Assembly: GCA_016928775.1 (NCBI GenBank)
Contig: JAFGKD010000091.1
Span: forward strand, 1 to 64,000
Direction: 5' to 3'
DNA: 64,000 nt
DNA from: Candidatus Zhuqueibacterota bacterium
GTDB lineage: Bacteria; Zhuqueibacterota; Zhuqueibacteria; Residuimicrobiales; Krinioviventaceae
Positions 27,231 to 36,618 of this stretch are shown one piece after another. The first letter of the stretch is position 1. Every line of letters starts with the position of its first letter. Made by a program: the position numbers and the translations under genes. The notes under the pieces were generated by a model, which was not told the origin of the DNA, searched no databases, and saw only the letters and a program-made list of their open reading frames with translations.

Positions 27231-27686
27231 ATGTTTAACAAGAAAAAAGAAATCGTCGAGCTGGAAATTCCCACGCGAGCTATTCGAATTAAAAATGCCA
27301 AATGCGTGAATGGCCACAGTTTAATGGATGAAAAAAACCTGATCAATAGCCATCCGTCAATCACAGTTTTGGCAAAGTACGGCGATCAGGAGGGCCTGAT
27401 TCATCTTGATCCAGTTTACGGCAGCTTTCAAAATGTATGGGAAATCACGGTACCCAGGGATGAATGCGTTGAGCTCTTTTGCCCGCATTGCAAGGTATCA
27501 TTGTCCGAGCATGGTCAAATCTGCGACGAGTGTCTGGCGCCCATGTTTGCGCTTTATCTGCCGCATGGCGGTATGGTTGAGGCGTGCCTGCGCAATGGCT
27601 GCCATCATCATGCACTCAAATTCACAGATTCTGAAGAAATAGCCAAGATTCTGCTCGAAGATCACTATTTTGACGATATGTTTTAA
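27231..27686 (+). CDS. Small zinc-ribbon-like protein
   Basis: A 151-residue protein with two CxxC pairs in the C-terminal half (FCPHCK and CDECL), a Cys-His cluster (CLRNGCHHHALK) and an N-terminal AKCVNGH. This suggests one or two structural zinc sites. GGAGAG is well placed before the ATG. It lies between proS and era with only 3 bases before era, so it is in the same operon. Function is unknown. Confidence 0.78.
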   Translation: MFNKKKEIVELEIPTRAIRIKNAKCVNGHSLMDEKNLINSHPSITVLAKYGDQEGLIHLDPVYGSFQNVWEITVPRDECVELFCPHCKVSLSEHGQICDECLAPMFALYLPHGGMVEACLRNGCHHHALKFTDSEEIAKILLEDHYFDDMF

Positions 27687-27689
27687 GCC

Positions 27690-28592
27690 ATGCAAAATAA
27701 TAATTCACATTTCAAATCCGGCTACGTTGCGATAGTCGGACGACCCAATGTCGGCAAGTCGACGCTCACCAACGCGATTCTTAAATTCCCGCTTTCTATC
27801 ATCACGCCAAAGGCGCAAACAACGCGACATCGTATTCTCGGCATTCACACCGAAGAGCACGCACAAATCATTTTTTTAGACACACCCGGACTCATCGAAC
27901 CCAGATACAGGCTGCAGGAATGGATGATGAAAGCAGCAAAATCGGCGCTCAACGATGCCGACATCATACTCTTCCTTGTCGAAGCCAATGCAAAACCCGC
28001 CACCAAAGATGGTGACATATTGGAAACGTTGCGTTCGCACAATTATAAAATGATCCTGGTTATCAATAAAATTGACACACTGGACAAGAGAAAAATCCTG
28101 CCGCTCATCGACGCTTATCAAAAAATCTATAATTTCGTTGATATTGTGCCCATTTCAGCTTTGTTGGGCGACAACCTTGATGACTTGAAAAAAAGTATTC
28201 TCGAGAATCTGCCCGGCGGCGTACCGTTTTTCCCCGAGGATATGATAACCGAGCGCCCGGAACGTTTTTTCGTCTGCGAGCTTGTTCGTGAACAGATTTT
28301 TTATAACTTTAGTGAAGAACTGCCTTTTTCGACGGCTGTTGTCATTGATGAATTTCGGGAACGCGAAGGCCATAAGGATTATATCAAAGCGCGCATTATT
28401 GTCGAGCGGCAATCACAAAAAAAAATCATTATCGGAAAAGGTGGGCAGGCAATACGAAAAATTGGCCAGAACGCCAGGCAGGAAATCGAAAAGTTCCTGG
28501 GACGCCCGGTTTACCTCGAGCTTTTCGTCGCTGTCCGGGAAAAGTGGCGAAAGAAGGACATCTTTTTGAAAGAATTTGGCTACGATCTATAA
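27690..28592 (+). CDS. era: GTPase Era
   Basis: A 300-residue Era GTPase that assists 16S rRNA processing and 30S assembly. The G-domain motifs are complete: GRPNVGKST (G1), TTRHR (G2), DTPG (G3), NKID (G4) and SAL (G5). The C-terminal KH domain carries IIGKGGQAIRKIG. Length is normal. It is the third gene of the proS, zinc-ribbon, era run, and the SpoIID-like gene follows after 19 bases. Confidence 0.97.
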   Translation: MQNNNSHFKSGYVAIVGRPNVGKSTLTNAILKFPLSIITPKAQTTRHRILGIHTEEHAQIIFLDTPGLIEPRYRLQEWMMKAAKSALNDADIILFLVEANAKPATKDGDILETLRSHNYKMILVINKIDTLDKRKILPLIDAYQKIYNFVDIVPISALLGDNLDDLKKSILENLPGGVPFFPEDMITERPERFFVCELVREQIFYNFSEELPFSTAVVIDEFREREGHKDYIKARIIVERQSQKKIIIGKGGQAIRKIGQNARQEIEKFLGRPVYLELFVAVREKWRKKDIFLKEFGYDL

Positions 28593-28611
28593 AATGAAAT
28601 TGGGGTAACAT

Positions 28612-30273
28612 GTGACACACAATGTGAATAAAACCGGTTTTGCGTTCATTCGATATATCAGCTCCGTTATCTTTATTTTAGCGGTCTCGATCTTTTTTTC
28701 CTGTTCCACTATTTCTTTCCAGCAACGGCAGCCCCTCAGCCCGATTGTTCGCGTCGGCATCATATTGAATGCGGAGGAGATCGAGTTTCAGCCAAATGCC
28801 AGGATGACCATCACGCCAAAACAGGACGGCAAAAAGTATCGCAGCGATCAGACCGATGTGTGGTCGGTCCGCGTCAATAAAAAATCGGTCTCGACTTCGC
28901 CTTACCGCCTGTTACTCGGTGAATTTAAAACAAAGTCGGATGCAAAAAAGGCGAACAAAACATTTCAAGAGCAAAAGATAAAAACCGAAATTGTGCAGAG
29001 GGGCAATGAACTATGGTTTGGCGGCAAACTCATTGCCGGTTCTTCTTCATTCCGATTGTTAGTCGCACAGACCTTTGAAAGCAAAAAGCAGGCTGAGGAT
29101 GTTCAGCGCGGCCACATCGCTTTCAAAGACGCCAGCGTGATCCCGGGTGATGATCCCCTCACCGGCGAGCTCATTCTCATTTCACCAAAGGGTGAGCACC
29201 TGACCGTCAAAGACGCGGTGCGGCTATCCGACGCTCCTTTTACCATTCACAATGTCAAAGTTGGAGAGGGATACCACTGGTCTCGCCAGGAAGAGCGCAC
29301 CTACCATGGCGAACTCGAAATTCGCATCAACAAGGACGGCAATCTTGTCGCGATCAATGTCTTGCCGTTGGAGCAGTATTTGTTGGGCGTGTTGCCCGGT
29401 GAAATGTCAGCGACCTTTCCACTTGAAGCGCTGAAAGCGCAGGCCATCGCGGCTCGCACCTACTTTTTGCATAACTTTGATCGCGTGCACCAGGATGATC
29501 CATTCGATGTGTGCGCAGATGTCCATTGTCAGGTTTATATCGGTGCAACTGAAAGTGAAGACAAAATAATAAAAGCAGTACGCGAAACGCGCGGACTGGT
29601 ATTGATGCATAATGACATGTTGTGTTCAACTCCCTTTTCCGCCATGTGTGGAGGCCACACTGAAGATTCCGGCAATGTCTGGAGCAGCGAAACGATTCCC
29701 TATCTGCGCGGTTCATTTGATATCGAAAATCCCGAACGGATTGAGAGCAAATTTGATTTATCACAGGAAGATAATGCCCGGAAATGGATAGAGTCCTTGC
29801 CGGAAGTTTTTTGCAACATTAAAAAGAGTGATTCCCCGCCCTATGCAAATTATGCAACAAAATACTTTCGTTGGGAAATGTCGTTTACACGCCAGGAATT
29901 GCAAGCCAATATCGAAAGTTATACAGGGCAAAAATTCGGGGACTTAATAGATATGCGCGCCAAATCGCGCGGCGTGTCCGGGCGCATCATCGAGTTGGAG
30001 ATTGTCGGCAGTGCCAACCGTCTGACGATCGGAAAAGAACTGCGCATCCGCAAAGCCCTTTCCCCCACAACACTGTATAGCGCGTGCATTGTCTTTGATA
30101 AAATTGGCACTAAAAACGGGCTGCCAACAGCATTTCTCATCAAAGGAGCTGGATGGGGACACGGAGTCGGGATGTGCCAAATCGGAGCGGCGATCAGGGC
30201 GGAGAAAGGTTTTGATGCCAATGAGATTCTCAGCTTTTATTATAAAGGCACGCGAATCAAACAATTATATTGA
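28612..30273 (+). CDS. SpoIID/LytB-domain lipoprotein (peptidoglycan-active)
   Basis: A 553-residue protein whose start is GTG. A lipoprotein signal ends in the lipobox-like IFFSC, so it is likely anchored to a membrane facing the periplasm. A middle stretch has SPOR-like repeats (YRLLLGEFKTKSDAKKA, FRLLVAQTFESKKQAEDVQ) that may bind bare glycan strands. The SpoIID domain follows: LEQYLLGVLPGEM, LKAQAIAARTYFL, STPFSAMCGGHTEDSGNVW and the C-terminal GAGWGHGVGMCQIGA. SpoIID enzymes are lytic transglycosylases. In a non-sporulating genome the protein is probably a cell-wall remodelling enzyme. It follows era closely. Confidence 0.88.
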   Translation: MTHNVNKTGFAFIRYISSVIFILAVSIFFSCSTISFQQRQPLSPIVRVGIILNAEEIEFQPNARMTITPKQDGKKYRSDQTDVWSVRVNKKSVSTSPYRLLLGEFKTKSDAKKANKTFQEQKIKTEIVQRGNELWFGGKLIAGSSSFRLLVAQTFESKKQAEDVQRGHIAFKDASVIPGDDPLTGELILISPKGEHLTVKDAVRLSDAPFTIHNVKVGEGYHWSRQEERTYHGELEIRINKDGNLVAINVLPLEQYLLGVLPGEMSATFPLEALKAQAIAARTYFLHNFDRVHQDDPFDVCADVHCQVYIGATESEDKIIKAVRETRGLVLMHNDMLCSTPFSAMCGGHTEDSGNVWSSETIPYLRGSFDIENPERIESKFDLSQEDNARKWIESLPEVFCNIKKSDSPPYANYATKYFRWEMSFTRQELQANIESYTGQKFGDLIDMRAKSRGVSGRIIELEIVGSANRLTIGKELRIRKALSPTTLYSACIVFDKIGTKNGLPTAFLIKGAGWGHGVGMCQIGAAIRAEKGFDANEILSFYYKGTRIKQLY

Positions 30274-30309
30274 TCCCTGCATATAAATTATTTTGCGCCG
30301 CACTTGTCG

Positions 30310-31209
30310 ATGAACTCACCACAACACATTCTCTTCGTTTTTATTGACGGGCTTGGGATCGGTCCAAAGGATATGGCGATCAATCCTTGTTGCTTTTCCG
30401 CACACTATTTTTGTCACTTTCTGGAAGAATTTTTCCCCAAGCCGGTTGATCCGCACGGTTATGTCGTTGGGCTCGACGCCGGCCTTGATACGCCCGGTTT
30501 GCCGCAAAGCGCCACAGGGCAAACAGCATTGCTCACCGGGGTCAATGCGGCCAAACTATTGAATAGACATTTAAATGGTTTTCCTAACCATAAATTACGT
30601 GATGTCATCCAGCAACATTCCATTCTCAAATGGTTTGTGGAGCGTGGCTACAACGCCGCTTTTTTGAACACGTTTCGTCCACCCTTTTTTGATTACGATC
30701 CGCATGATATCATCAATTTTCTCTCGGTCACCAGTGTAACAAATCTCGTCGCCGGACTGCCGTTTTTTGGGCTCGATGATCTGAGGAACGAAAAATCGGT
30801 TTATCAGGACATTCTTGGCGAGGCATTGCGCGATCTGAATTTTGATGTGCCACAGTTTTCTCCGGAAAAGGCAGGAGAAATCATTGGCCAAGAGGCGCAA
30901 AATTACCATTTCGCCCTGTTCGAATATTTCCAAACCGACAGAGCCGGTCATTCACAAGACATGCAGAGGGCGCGCCAATTACTCGATATTCTCGAACGAT
31001 TTCTTGTCTCGGTGCTACAGCACACAAATTTGAATAACACTTTGGTTTTGGTCACCAGTGATCATGGTAATATCGAAGACCTTTCCAGGAAAAGTCACAC
31101 GCGTAATCCAGTGATGACCTTGCTCTTTGGCGCTCAAGCCGAGTATGTTGCGACGACCATTCACTCCATCCTAGATATTTATCCTGGAATCACATCATTC
31201 TTTGAATAA
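30310..31209 (+). CDS. Alkaline-phosphatase-superfamily metalloenzyme (phosphopentomutase/iPGM-like)
   Basis: A 299-residue protein with the metal-binding motifs of the superfamily: FIDGLGIG near the start, SATGQTALLTG as the nucleophile region, YFQTDRAGH, and VTSDHGNIED near the end. The family includes phosphoglycerate mutases, phosphopentomutases and phosphodiesterases, and the exact substrate cannot be read off. Its length is shorter than the cofactor-independent mutase (about 510). The ATG at 30310 is preferred to a TTG two codons upstream. A strong terminator lies about 200 bases downstream. Confidence 0.82.
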   Translation: MNSPQHILFVFIDGLGIGPKDMAINPCCFSAHYFCHFLEEFFPKPVDPHGYVVGLDAGLDTPGLPQSATGQTALLTGVNAAKLLNRHLNGFPNHKLRDVIQQHSILKWFVERGYNAAFLNTFRPPFFDYDPHDIINFLSVTSVTNLVAGLPFFGLDDLRNEKSVYQDILGEALRDLNFDVPQFSPEKAGEIIGQEAQNYHFALFEYFQTDRAGHSQDMQRARQLLDILERFLVSVLQHTNLNNTLVLVTSDHGNIEDLSRKSHTRNPVMTLLFGAQAEYVATTIHSILDIYPGITSFFE

Positions 31210-31411
31210 ATCAAAGTCTCTTGTTGTTTTAAGCAGTAAGCTGATTGATCGAAATATCTCTTTCGTTTGCTGGCTTGTATTCCCCGGGGCTACCAGGTAC
31301 TAAATCAGCTTTTTATTGTTACGCTTATTGGAAGCCAGAACAAAAGGAATTCGCACATTGCCACATGCCGCGGGAACATTTTGGATTTGATATCCCACCC
31401 AACTACCCTCA

Positions 31412-31452
31412 CGCGAGCCGGTGTTGCAGGTTGTCCGGCTCGCGATCTTTTA
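31412..31452 (+). terminator. Rho-independent terminator
   Basis: A perfect 10-base GC-rich stem (CGCGAGCCGG with CCGGCTCGCG) with a 13-base loop is followed by ATCTTTTAT. It ends the proS-to-phosphatase run, 200 bases after the last stop. Confidence 0.8.
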
Positions 31453-31505
31453 TACCTCGCCAACATATCGCAAGATTTGGGTTTTGCGAATTTTCGCCAA
31501 AAACG

Positions 31506-31534
31506 TTGACTTTTAGCCGAATTGTTAATAAATT
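31506..31534 (+). promoter_or_regulatory. Candidate sigma-70-type promoter for hppA
   Basis: TTGACT and TAAATT are separated by 17 bases and lie about 55 bases before the hppA ATG. The -10 box matches four of six positions. Confidence 0.45.
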
Positions 31535-31587
31535 TGCCGCTTAAAATTGTAAACAATAAACAGGACTCATAAAATTAAGGAGAAGCG

Positions 31588-33798
31588 ATGTCAATACCTC
31601 TATTTTGGATTGTTCCTGCTGCATCTGTGTTAGCTCTCTTCTTTGCCTTTTTCTTTTTTCGCAAAATGATGGCGGAAAGTGAGGGCACGGAGACGATGAA
31701 GAAAATTGCACAGCACGTTCGCACCGGCGCCATGGCCTATCTGAAGCAACAGTACAAAATTGTGGCAATCGTATTTGCCGTGTTAACGGCTTTATTTGCT
31801 ATCATGGCTTATTTGGGCTTCCAGAACGGCTGGGTATGGTTTGCATTCTTGACTGGTGGTTTCTTCTCCGCTTTAGCGGGCTTTTTTGGCATGAAAACCG
31901 CCACCCATGCCAGCGCCCGAACCGCCAATGCCGCACGCAATTCTTTGAACGCCGGTTTACAAGTTGCATTTCGCTCCGGCGCTGTGATGGGTCTGGTCGT
32001 CGTCGGATTGGCATTGTTGGATATTTCGTTGTGGTTCATTGTTCTCAATGTTTTTGTAAACGAGGCCAACACCGCGCACAAATTGGCCATGATCACCACC
32101 ACAATGCTGACTTTTGGCATGGGTGCCTCGACCCAGGCGTTGTTTGCTCGTGTTGGCGGCGGTATCTACACCAAAGCAGCCGATGTCGGTGCCGACCTTG
32201 TTGGCAAGGTAGAAGCCGGCATCCCGGAAGATGATCCGCGGAATCCGGCGACGATTGCTGATAATGTTGGCGATAATGTCGGTGATGTTGCCGGAATGGG
32301 TGCGGACTTGTACGAGTCATACGCTGGTTCCATACTCGCCACTGCTGCCCTTGGAGCGGCCGCTTTTGCTGCCAATACTTCTGTTCAACTCAAAGCCGTA
32401 TTGGCACCAATGACCATTGCGGCAGTGGGTACAATCTTGTCTATTATTGGTATCTTTGCTGTTCGCACGAAGGAAGATGCCTCGCAAAAACAACTGCTCA
32501 AAGCTCTTGGTCGCGGTATCAATCTCAGTTCCATTCTTATTGTAATCCTGTCCGCGGTTATCATCCACGTATTGGGATTGCCAAATCCCTGGGGTGTTTG
32601 GATGGCCATTGTTTTTGGTTTGCTGACCGGCTGGCTTATCGGCAAAGAAACCGAATATTTCACCTCTGAAGCATATCCACCGACACGTAATATCGCTGAC
32701 AACGCAAATACCGGTCCAGCCACCGTCATTATCGCGGGCATTGGAACGGGTATGTTGTCCACAGCATTTCCGGTCCTGACGATTGTGGTCGGAACGATTT
32801 TGGCCTTTCTCTCTGCAGCCGGGTGGCCTGTTGGGCAAGAACTTATGCGTCCCGAAGTTGTCTCTTCCGGACTGTATGGTATTGGTATTGCAGCAGTCGG
32901 TATGTTGTCGACGCTGGGTATTACCCTGGCAACGGATGCCTATGGTCCCATCGCCGACAATGCCGGCGGCAATGCAGAAATGAGTCATCTGGGACCCGAG
33001 GTTCGCAAGCGTACGGATGCGCTGGATTCACTGGGCAACACCACCGCAGCAACCGGCAAGGGATTTGCCATTGGGTCAGCCGCATTGACGGCGCTCGCAC
33101 TGCTGGCCTCTTACGTCGAGGAGCTGAAGATTGGCCTGCATCGTCTGCCGGAAAAAATGGCCGAATTCGAGAGCTTTCTCGGCAAGTCTCTCGATAGCGC
33201 CACCCTCATGGATTTTATGGAGTATTATAACGTTACGTTGATGAACCCCAAAGTCCTGCTCGGTATGTTCATCGGCTCCATGATGGCCTTTGTGTTCTGC
33301 GGGCTCACCATGAATGCCGTGGGGCGCGCCGCTGCCAGCATGGTGGAAGAAGTACGGCGTCAATTCCGCGAAATCAAGGGCATTATGGAAGGCGAAACCG
33401 AACCCGATTACGCTTCCTGCGTTGCTATTTCGACACGCGGCGCACAACGCGCGATGATGGTGCCATCCCTGCTTGCCATTGCTGCACCCATTGCTATGGG
33501 ACTCGTTTTTGGCGTCAGTGGTGTTATGGGGCTGTTGACAGGTGGTTTGGCTGCCGGTTTTGTGTTAGCTGTTTTTATGGCCAATGCCGGTGGCGCCTGG
33601 GATAACGCCAAAAAATACATCGAAAGTGGCGCGCATGGCGGCAAAGGCTCTCCCGCGCACAAAGCTGCTGTTACTGGCGATACGGTCGGCGATCCTTTCA
33701 AAGATACATCCGGACCCAGTTTGAACATCCTTATCAAATTGATGAGCATGGTGTCAATCGTTATGGCCGGCTTGACCGTTGCCTGGTCGCTACTATAA
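31588..33798 (+). CDS. hppA: K+-dependent membrane-bound pyrophosphatase (H+ or Na+ pump)
   Basis: A 736-residue polytopic membrane protein that hydrolyses cytoplasmic pyrophosphate and pumps cations outward. The substrate loop is intact (DVGADLVGKVEAGIPEDD, PATIADNVGDNVGDVAGMGA), as are the later acidic loops (DAYGPIADNAGGNAEMS, GDTVGDPFKDTSGPS). The segment GNTTAATGKG has Ala where K+-independent enzymes have Lys, so this is the K+-dependent class. H+ versus Na+ specificity cannot be decided. AGGAGAAGCG precedes the ATG. It is a single gene bounded by terminators. Confidence 0.96.
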   Translation: MSIPLFWIVPAASVLALFFAFFFFRKMMAESEGTETMKKIAQHVRTGAMAYLKQQYKIVAIVFAVLTALFAIMAYLGFQNGWVWFAFLTGGFFSALAGFFGMKTATHASARTANAARNSLNAGLQVAFRSGAVMGLVVVGLALLDISLWFIVLNVFVNEANTAHKLAMITTTMLTFGMGASTQALFARVGGGIYTKAADVGADLVGKVEAGIPEDDPRNPATIADNVGDNVGDVAGMGADLYESYAGSILATAALGAAAFAANTSVQLKAVLAPMTIAAVGTILSIIGIFAVRTKEDASQKQLLKALGRGINLSSILIVILSAVIIHVLGLPNPWGVWMAIVFGLLTGWLIGKETEYFTSEAYPPTRNIADNANTGPATVIIAGIGTGMLSTAFPVLTIVVGTILAFLSAAGWPVGQELMRPEVVSSGLYGIGIAAVGMLSTLGITLATDAYGPIADNAGGNAEMSHLGPEVRKRTDALDSLGNTTAATGKGFAIGSAALTALALLASYVEELKIGLHRLPEKMAEFESFLGKSLDSATLMDFMEYYNVTLMNPKVLLGMFIGSMMAFVFCGLTMNAVGRAAASMVEEVRRQFREIKGIMEGETEPDYASCVAISTRGAQRAMMVPSLLAIAAPIAMGLVFGVSGVMGLLTGGLAAGFVLAVFMANAGGAWDNAKKYIESGAHGGKGSPAHKAAVTGDTVGDPFKDTSGPSLNILIKLMSMVSIVMAGLTVAWSLL

Positions 33799-33817
33799 GG
33801 GCAAATAAATCTGGTTT

Positions 33818-33852
33818 GAAAAGGGCGCTTGGTTTTCCAATCGCCCTTTTTC
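33818..33852. terminator. Bidirectional rho-independent terminator
   Basis: The stem GAAAAGGGCG/CGCCCTTTTTC has A and T runs on its flanks. It sits between convergent hppA and the mutarotase gene. Confidence 0.85.
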
Positions 33853-33853
33853 G

Positions 33854-34168
33854 TTATTCCAAGTAAAACATTTCAACCAGAGGTATCACAACGGGCGATA
33901 TGTCTGCATTTGTCTCCATAATGTCCGCCATATATTTCCACCATCGTCGCATCACCGGATGGTCCGCAAGGCGAGAGGGATCGTAATCATCATTGACCTT
34001 TTGCGATGCATACAGTATGTTTGTTTGTTCATCAAGATAAATAACGTAATCCGAAATTCCCGAGGTTTTGAGAAGCGCCTCGAGCTCGGGCCACAGGTTT
34101 TGATGCCGTCGCTTGTATTCATTTTGAAATCCCGATTTGAGAATCATTTTAAAGCCGATCCTTTTCAT
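33854..34168 (-). CDS. rhaM: L-rhamnose mutarotase
   Basis: A 104-residue protein interconverting alpha and beta L-rhamnose. The motif YKRRHQNLWPE places Tyr18 and His22 at the positions I recall as catalytic in the E. coli enzyme, and HPVMRRWWKYMADIM is the conserved C-terminal segment. Length is typical. AAGGAG precedes the ATG. It is not in a rhamnose operon here; the alpha-L-rhamnosidase lies 17 kb away. Confidence 0.93.
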   Translation of the reverse strand: MKRIGFKMILKSGFQNEYKRRHQNLWPELEALLKTSGISDYVIYLDEQTNILYASQKVNDDYDPSRLADHPVMRRWWKYMADIMETNADISPVVIPLVEMFYLE

Positions 34169-34403
34169 GGCAAAGACTCCTTTGTTAGAGAATTGACCGG
34201 CAAATATACGAATGTTTAACTTTGAACAAAAGCAATGCCGGAATTGTCATTGACAAAGATATTCTTTATATTAATGAATGTAGACCAAAAATACCCTCGA
34301 GGCAAAAAAAGATATTAGCTATTCGCCTGTAAGATCGTTATGTTTTTTATGCCAGGCAAAAAGTCGGAAAGAGTTTTTTTACCATTTAAGAGGAGATAAA
34401 ACT

Positions 34404-35258
34404 ATGGATCAAAAAGTTGTTGATCTGTACCGTGAATTCAGGGAGGGCATCCTGGATCGCCGCGAGTTCTTTACAAAGCTGACGGTTTTGGTCGGCAGTA
34501 TGGCAGCAGCGTACTCTTTGTTCGCTGTTCTCGACGCCAAAGCGGATGTTGTTGCTGAGGATGATCCTCGACTTGAAACAGAGATGGTGACCTATCCGGG
34601 AGCCACCGGTGATGTGATGGCCTATCTCGCAAGACCCAGGGAAGAGGGGAAAAAGCCGGCCGTTATCATTATTCATGAGAATCGTGGATTACAGCCGCAC
34701 ATCAAAGATGTCACGCGACGCATGGCACTGGAAGGATTTTTAGCAGTGGCACCGGATGCCCTGTCACCTCTCGGCGGCACACCCGAAAACGATGCGGACA
34801 GCGCCCGCACCAAAATGCGCGAACTTGATGGTGAATCAACGCAGAAAAATTTTGTCGCAGCGGTCGAATATTTGAAAACACATCCGCTGTCGACGGGCAA
34901 AGTCGGTTGCACCGGCTTTTGCTGGGGCGGTGGTATGACCAATCAGGTGGCGGTGCACGCACCGGATTTGGTCGCAGCAGTGCCCTATTATGGCCGGCAA
35001 CCAGAAGTGGAGGACGTGCCAAAAATCAAAGCATCTATTTTAGCCCATTATGCCGGTGATGATGAACGCATCAACGCAGGTATCCCGGCGTTTGAAAAAG
35101 CGCTTAAAGAGGCAGGGATCGAGTATACGGTTTATATTTATGAGGGCGCAAAACACGCGTTCAACAACGATGCCAATCCAGAGCGCTACCACAAAGAGGC
35201 AGCAGAGTTAGCGTGGCAACGCACGATCGCCTTTTTCAAAGACAAGCTAAAAACGTAA
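34404..35258 (+). CDS. Dienelactone hydrolase family protein, probably Tat-exported
   Basis: A 284-residue alpha/beta hydrolase. The catalytic triad is visible: Cys173 in GFCWGGG, Asp in AGDDERIN and His in GAKHAFNND. The N-terminus has DRREFFTKL followed by a hydrophobic run (VLVGSMAAAYSLFAVL), which looks like a twin-arginine export signal; that is unusual, since many family members are cytoplasmic. It may hydrolyse lactones or esters. AGAGGAGATAAAACT precedes the ATG. Its 3' end overlaps the convergent sulfatase-maturase gene by 12 bases. Confidence 0.9.
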   Translation: MDQKVVDLYREFREGILDRREFFTKLTVLVGSMAAAYSLFAVLDAKADVVAEDDPRLETEMVTYPGATGDVMAYLARPREEGKKPAVIIIHENRGLQPHIKDVTRRMALEGFLAVAPDALSPLGGTPENDADSARTKMRELDGESTQKNFVAAVEYLKTHPLSTGKVGCTGFCWGGGMTNQVAVHAPDLVAAVPYYGRQPEVEDVPKIKASILAHYAGDDERINAGIPAFEKALKEAGIEYTVYIYEGAKHAFNNDANPERYHKEAAELAWQRTIAFFKDKLKT

Positions 35259-36494
35259 GCAACAATTCTTATACTTTTTGCCGCTGCCACACGGACACGG
35301 ATCATTGCGACCAACCTTGAGCGAGACATTTGTTGGTGTCGGTTTTTCCGCCGGTCGATTACGATCCTGATGCCACTGCGAAGCGATCGCGTTGACAAAT
35401 GGCTGACAATGGCTGAAAAAACGTTTATAGCCGGCGCATAAATAGTTGAGGCCTGGCTCTCCATCCGGCGTCGTTTTAAAACGATTTTTAGGACACCCGC
35501 CGTTGCACATTGTCCGGACTGTGCATTCACGACAAAAAGTCGGCAGGGTATCGAGCTTGGCGCGGCCAAATTTCTGCTGCGCCGGACTATCCAACAGCTC
35601 AGCCAACGGTCTTTCCCGGATATTACCGAGCAGGTGCGCGTTTTCGACAAAAAAATCACATGAATAAAAATCACCGTTGTGTTCAAGAACGGGTACACCG
35701 CCGCAGGTCTCTTTAAAAATACACAACGTATGCTCCTGCTTAAAGGCCGTCCTGGCAGCTTCCTCAAAGATTTGCACCTTGATCCGTCCGATATCCTGAG
35801 CAAGCCAGTCATCAAAAATCGCGATGAGGAAATCACCAAATGCTTCCGATGGCACCGTAAGAGGACTGATGTCGCCATGTGCATCAGGTGGTTCAACCAG
35901 TGGTAAAAAACTGATATATTTGGCACCAAGCTGTTTGAAGGTGCGATACACTTGCAGCGGGTAAAAAACATTCCGAGCGTTAACCACGCACAGAATCTCA
36001 CATAACACCTCATGTTTACGCAGCAGGTTGTACCCCCGCAGCGTGTGCGCGTAACTGGGCTTTCCAGTTTTGCCGACGCGATAGATGTTATGTAATGCCG
36101 GCGGCCCGTCAATACTGATCCCAACCGCAAATCCTTCTTGTTTGAAAAAATGACACCATGCATCATCCAATAACGTGCCGTTGGTCTGGATACCATTTAA
36201 AATCTTTTGGTTGGCCGGTTTGTGCCGGCGCTGCAACGCGACAATCGTGCGAAAATAGTCAAGGCCGAGAATTGTTGGCTCGCCGCCATGCCATGAAAAT
36301 GTGATGACCGGCTCGGTGGAGGCGTCGATGTGCTGAATAATATAGGTTTCCAGGAGATCTTCCGACATTCGAAACGATGACCCGCCGGAATAGAGCTGCT
36401 CCTTATTCAGATAATAGCAGTATTGACACGCCAGATTGCACCGCGCACCTGCGGGTTTGACAAAGATTTGAAATTCGCGCGAGGTTTTCACCAT
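35247..36494 (-). CDS. Radical SAM/SPASM anaerobic sulfatase-maturating enzyme with SEC-C tail
   Basis: A 415-residue radical SAM enzyme. The 4Fe-4S triad is Cys19, Cys23, Cys26 (CNLACQYC), followed by SWHGGEPT and ISIDGP. The SPASM region holds further cysteines (CGGVPVLEHNGDFYSCDFFV, CRECTVRTMCNGGCPK). The C-terminus carries a SEC-C zinc motif (DPCPCGSGKKYKNCC). The match is to anSME, which turns the active-site Cys or Ser of sulfatases into formylglycine without oxygen. A Cys-type sulfatase is encoded at 55.8-57.1 kb. A small ORF lies divergently upstream, so a peptide substrate cannot be excluded. Confidence 0.9.
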   Translation of the reverse strand: MVKTSREFQIFVKPAGARCNLACQYCYYLNKEQLYSGGSSFRMSEDLLETYIIQHIDASTEPVITFSWHGGEPTILGLDYFRTIVALQRRHKPANQKILNGIQTNGTLLDDAWCHFFKQEGFAVGISIDGPPALHNIYRVGKTGKPSYAHTLRGYNLLRKHEVLCEILCVVNARNVFYPLQVYRTFKQLGAKYISFLPLVEPPDAHGDISPLTVPSEAFGDFLIAIFDDWLAQDIGRIKVQIFEEAARTAFKQEHTLCIFKETCGGVPVLEHNGDFYSCDFFVENAHLLGNIRERPLAELLDSPAQQKFGRAKLDTLPTFCRECTVRTMCNGGCPKNRFKTTPDGEPGLNYLCAGYKRFFSHCQPFVNAIASQWHQDRNRPAEKPTPTNVSLKVGRNDPCPCGSGKKYKNCCLRF

Positions 36495-36578
36495 GATGGA
36501 CTTGCTGCAACAGCCCTATTGACATGGATTGTAATGCCAATCGCTGTCAAGAGCTTGCTCAAATACGATTTTAAAGCA

Positions 36579-36615
36579 TACCTCCTTGCATGGAAAAAGA
36601 GAAAACAAGGAGGTA
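36579..36615 (+). promoter_or_regulatory. Hairpin that sequesters a perfect Shine-Dalgarno sequence
   Basis: TACCTCCTTG (36579-36588) pairs perfectly over 10 bases with CAAGGAGGTA (36606-36615) across a 17-base loop. The right arm contains AAGGAGGT, four bases before the ATG of a 16-codon ORF. The structure would hide the ribosome-binding site and could control translation. Confidence 0.55.
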
Positions 36616-36618
36616 CAC

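Noticed and set aside
31245..31556. ORFs of 75-99 codons on both strands between the phosphatase-like gene and hppA
   Set aside because: They run through a clear terminator and the hppA promoter region and read as low-quality protein.
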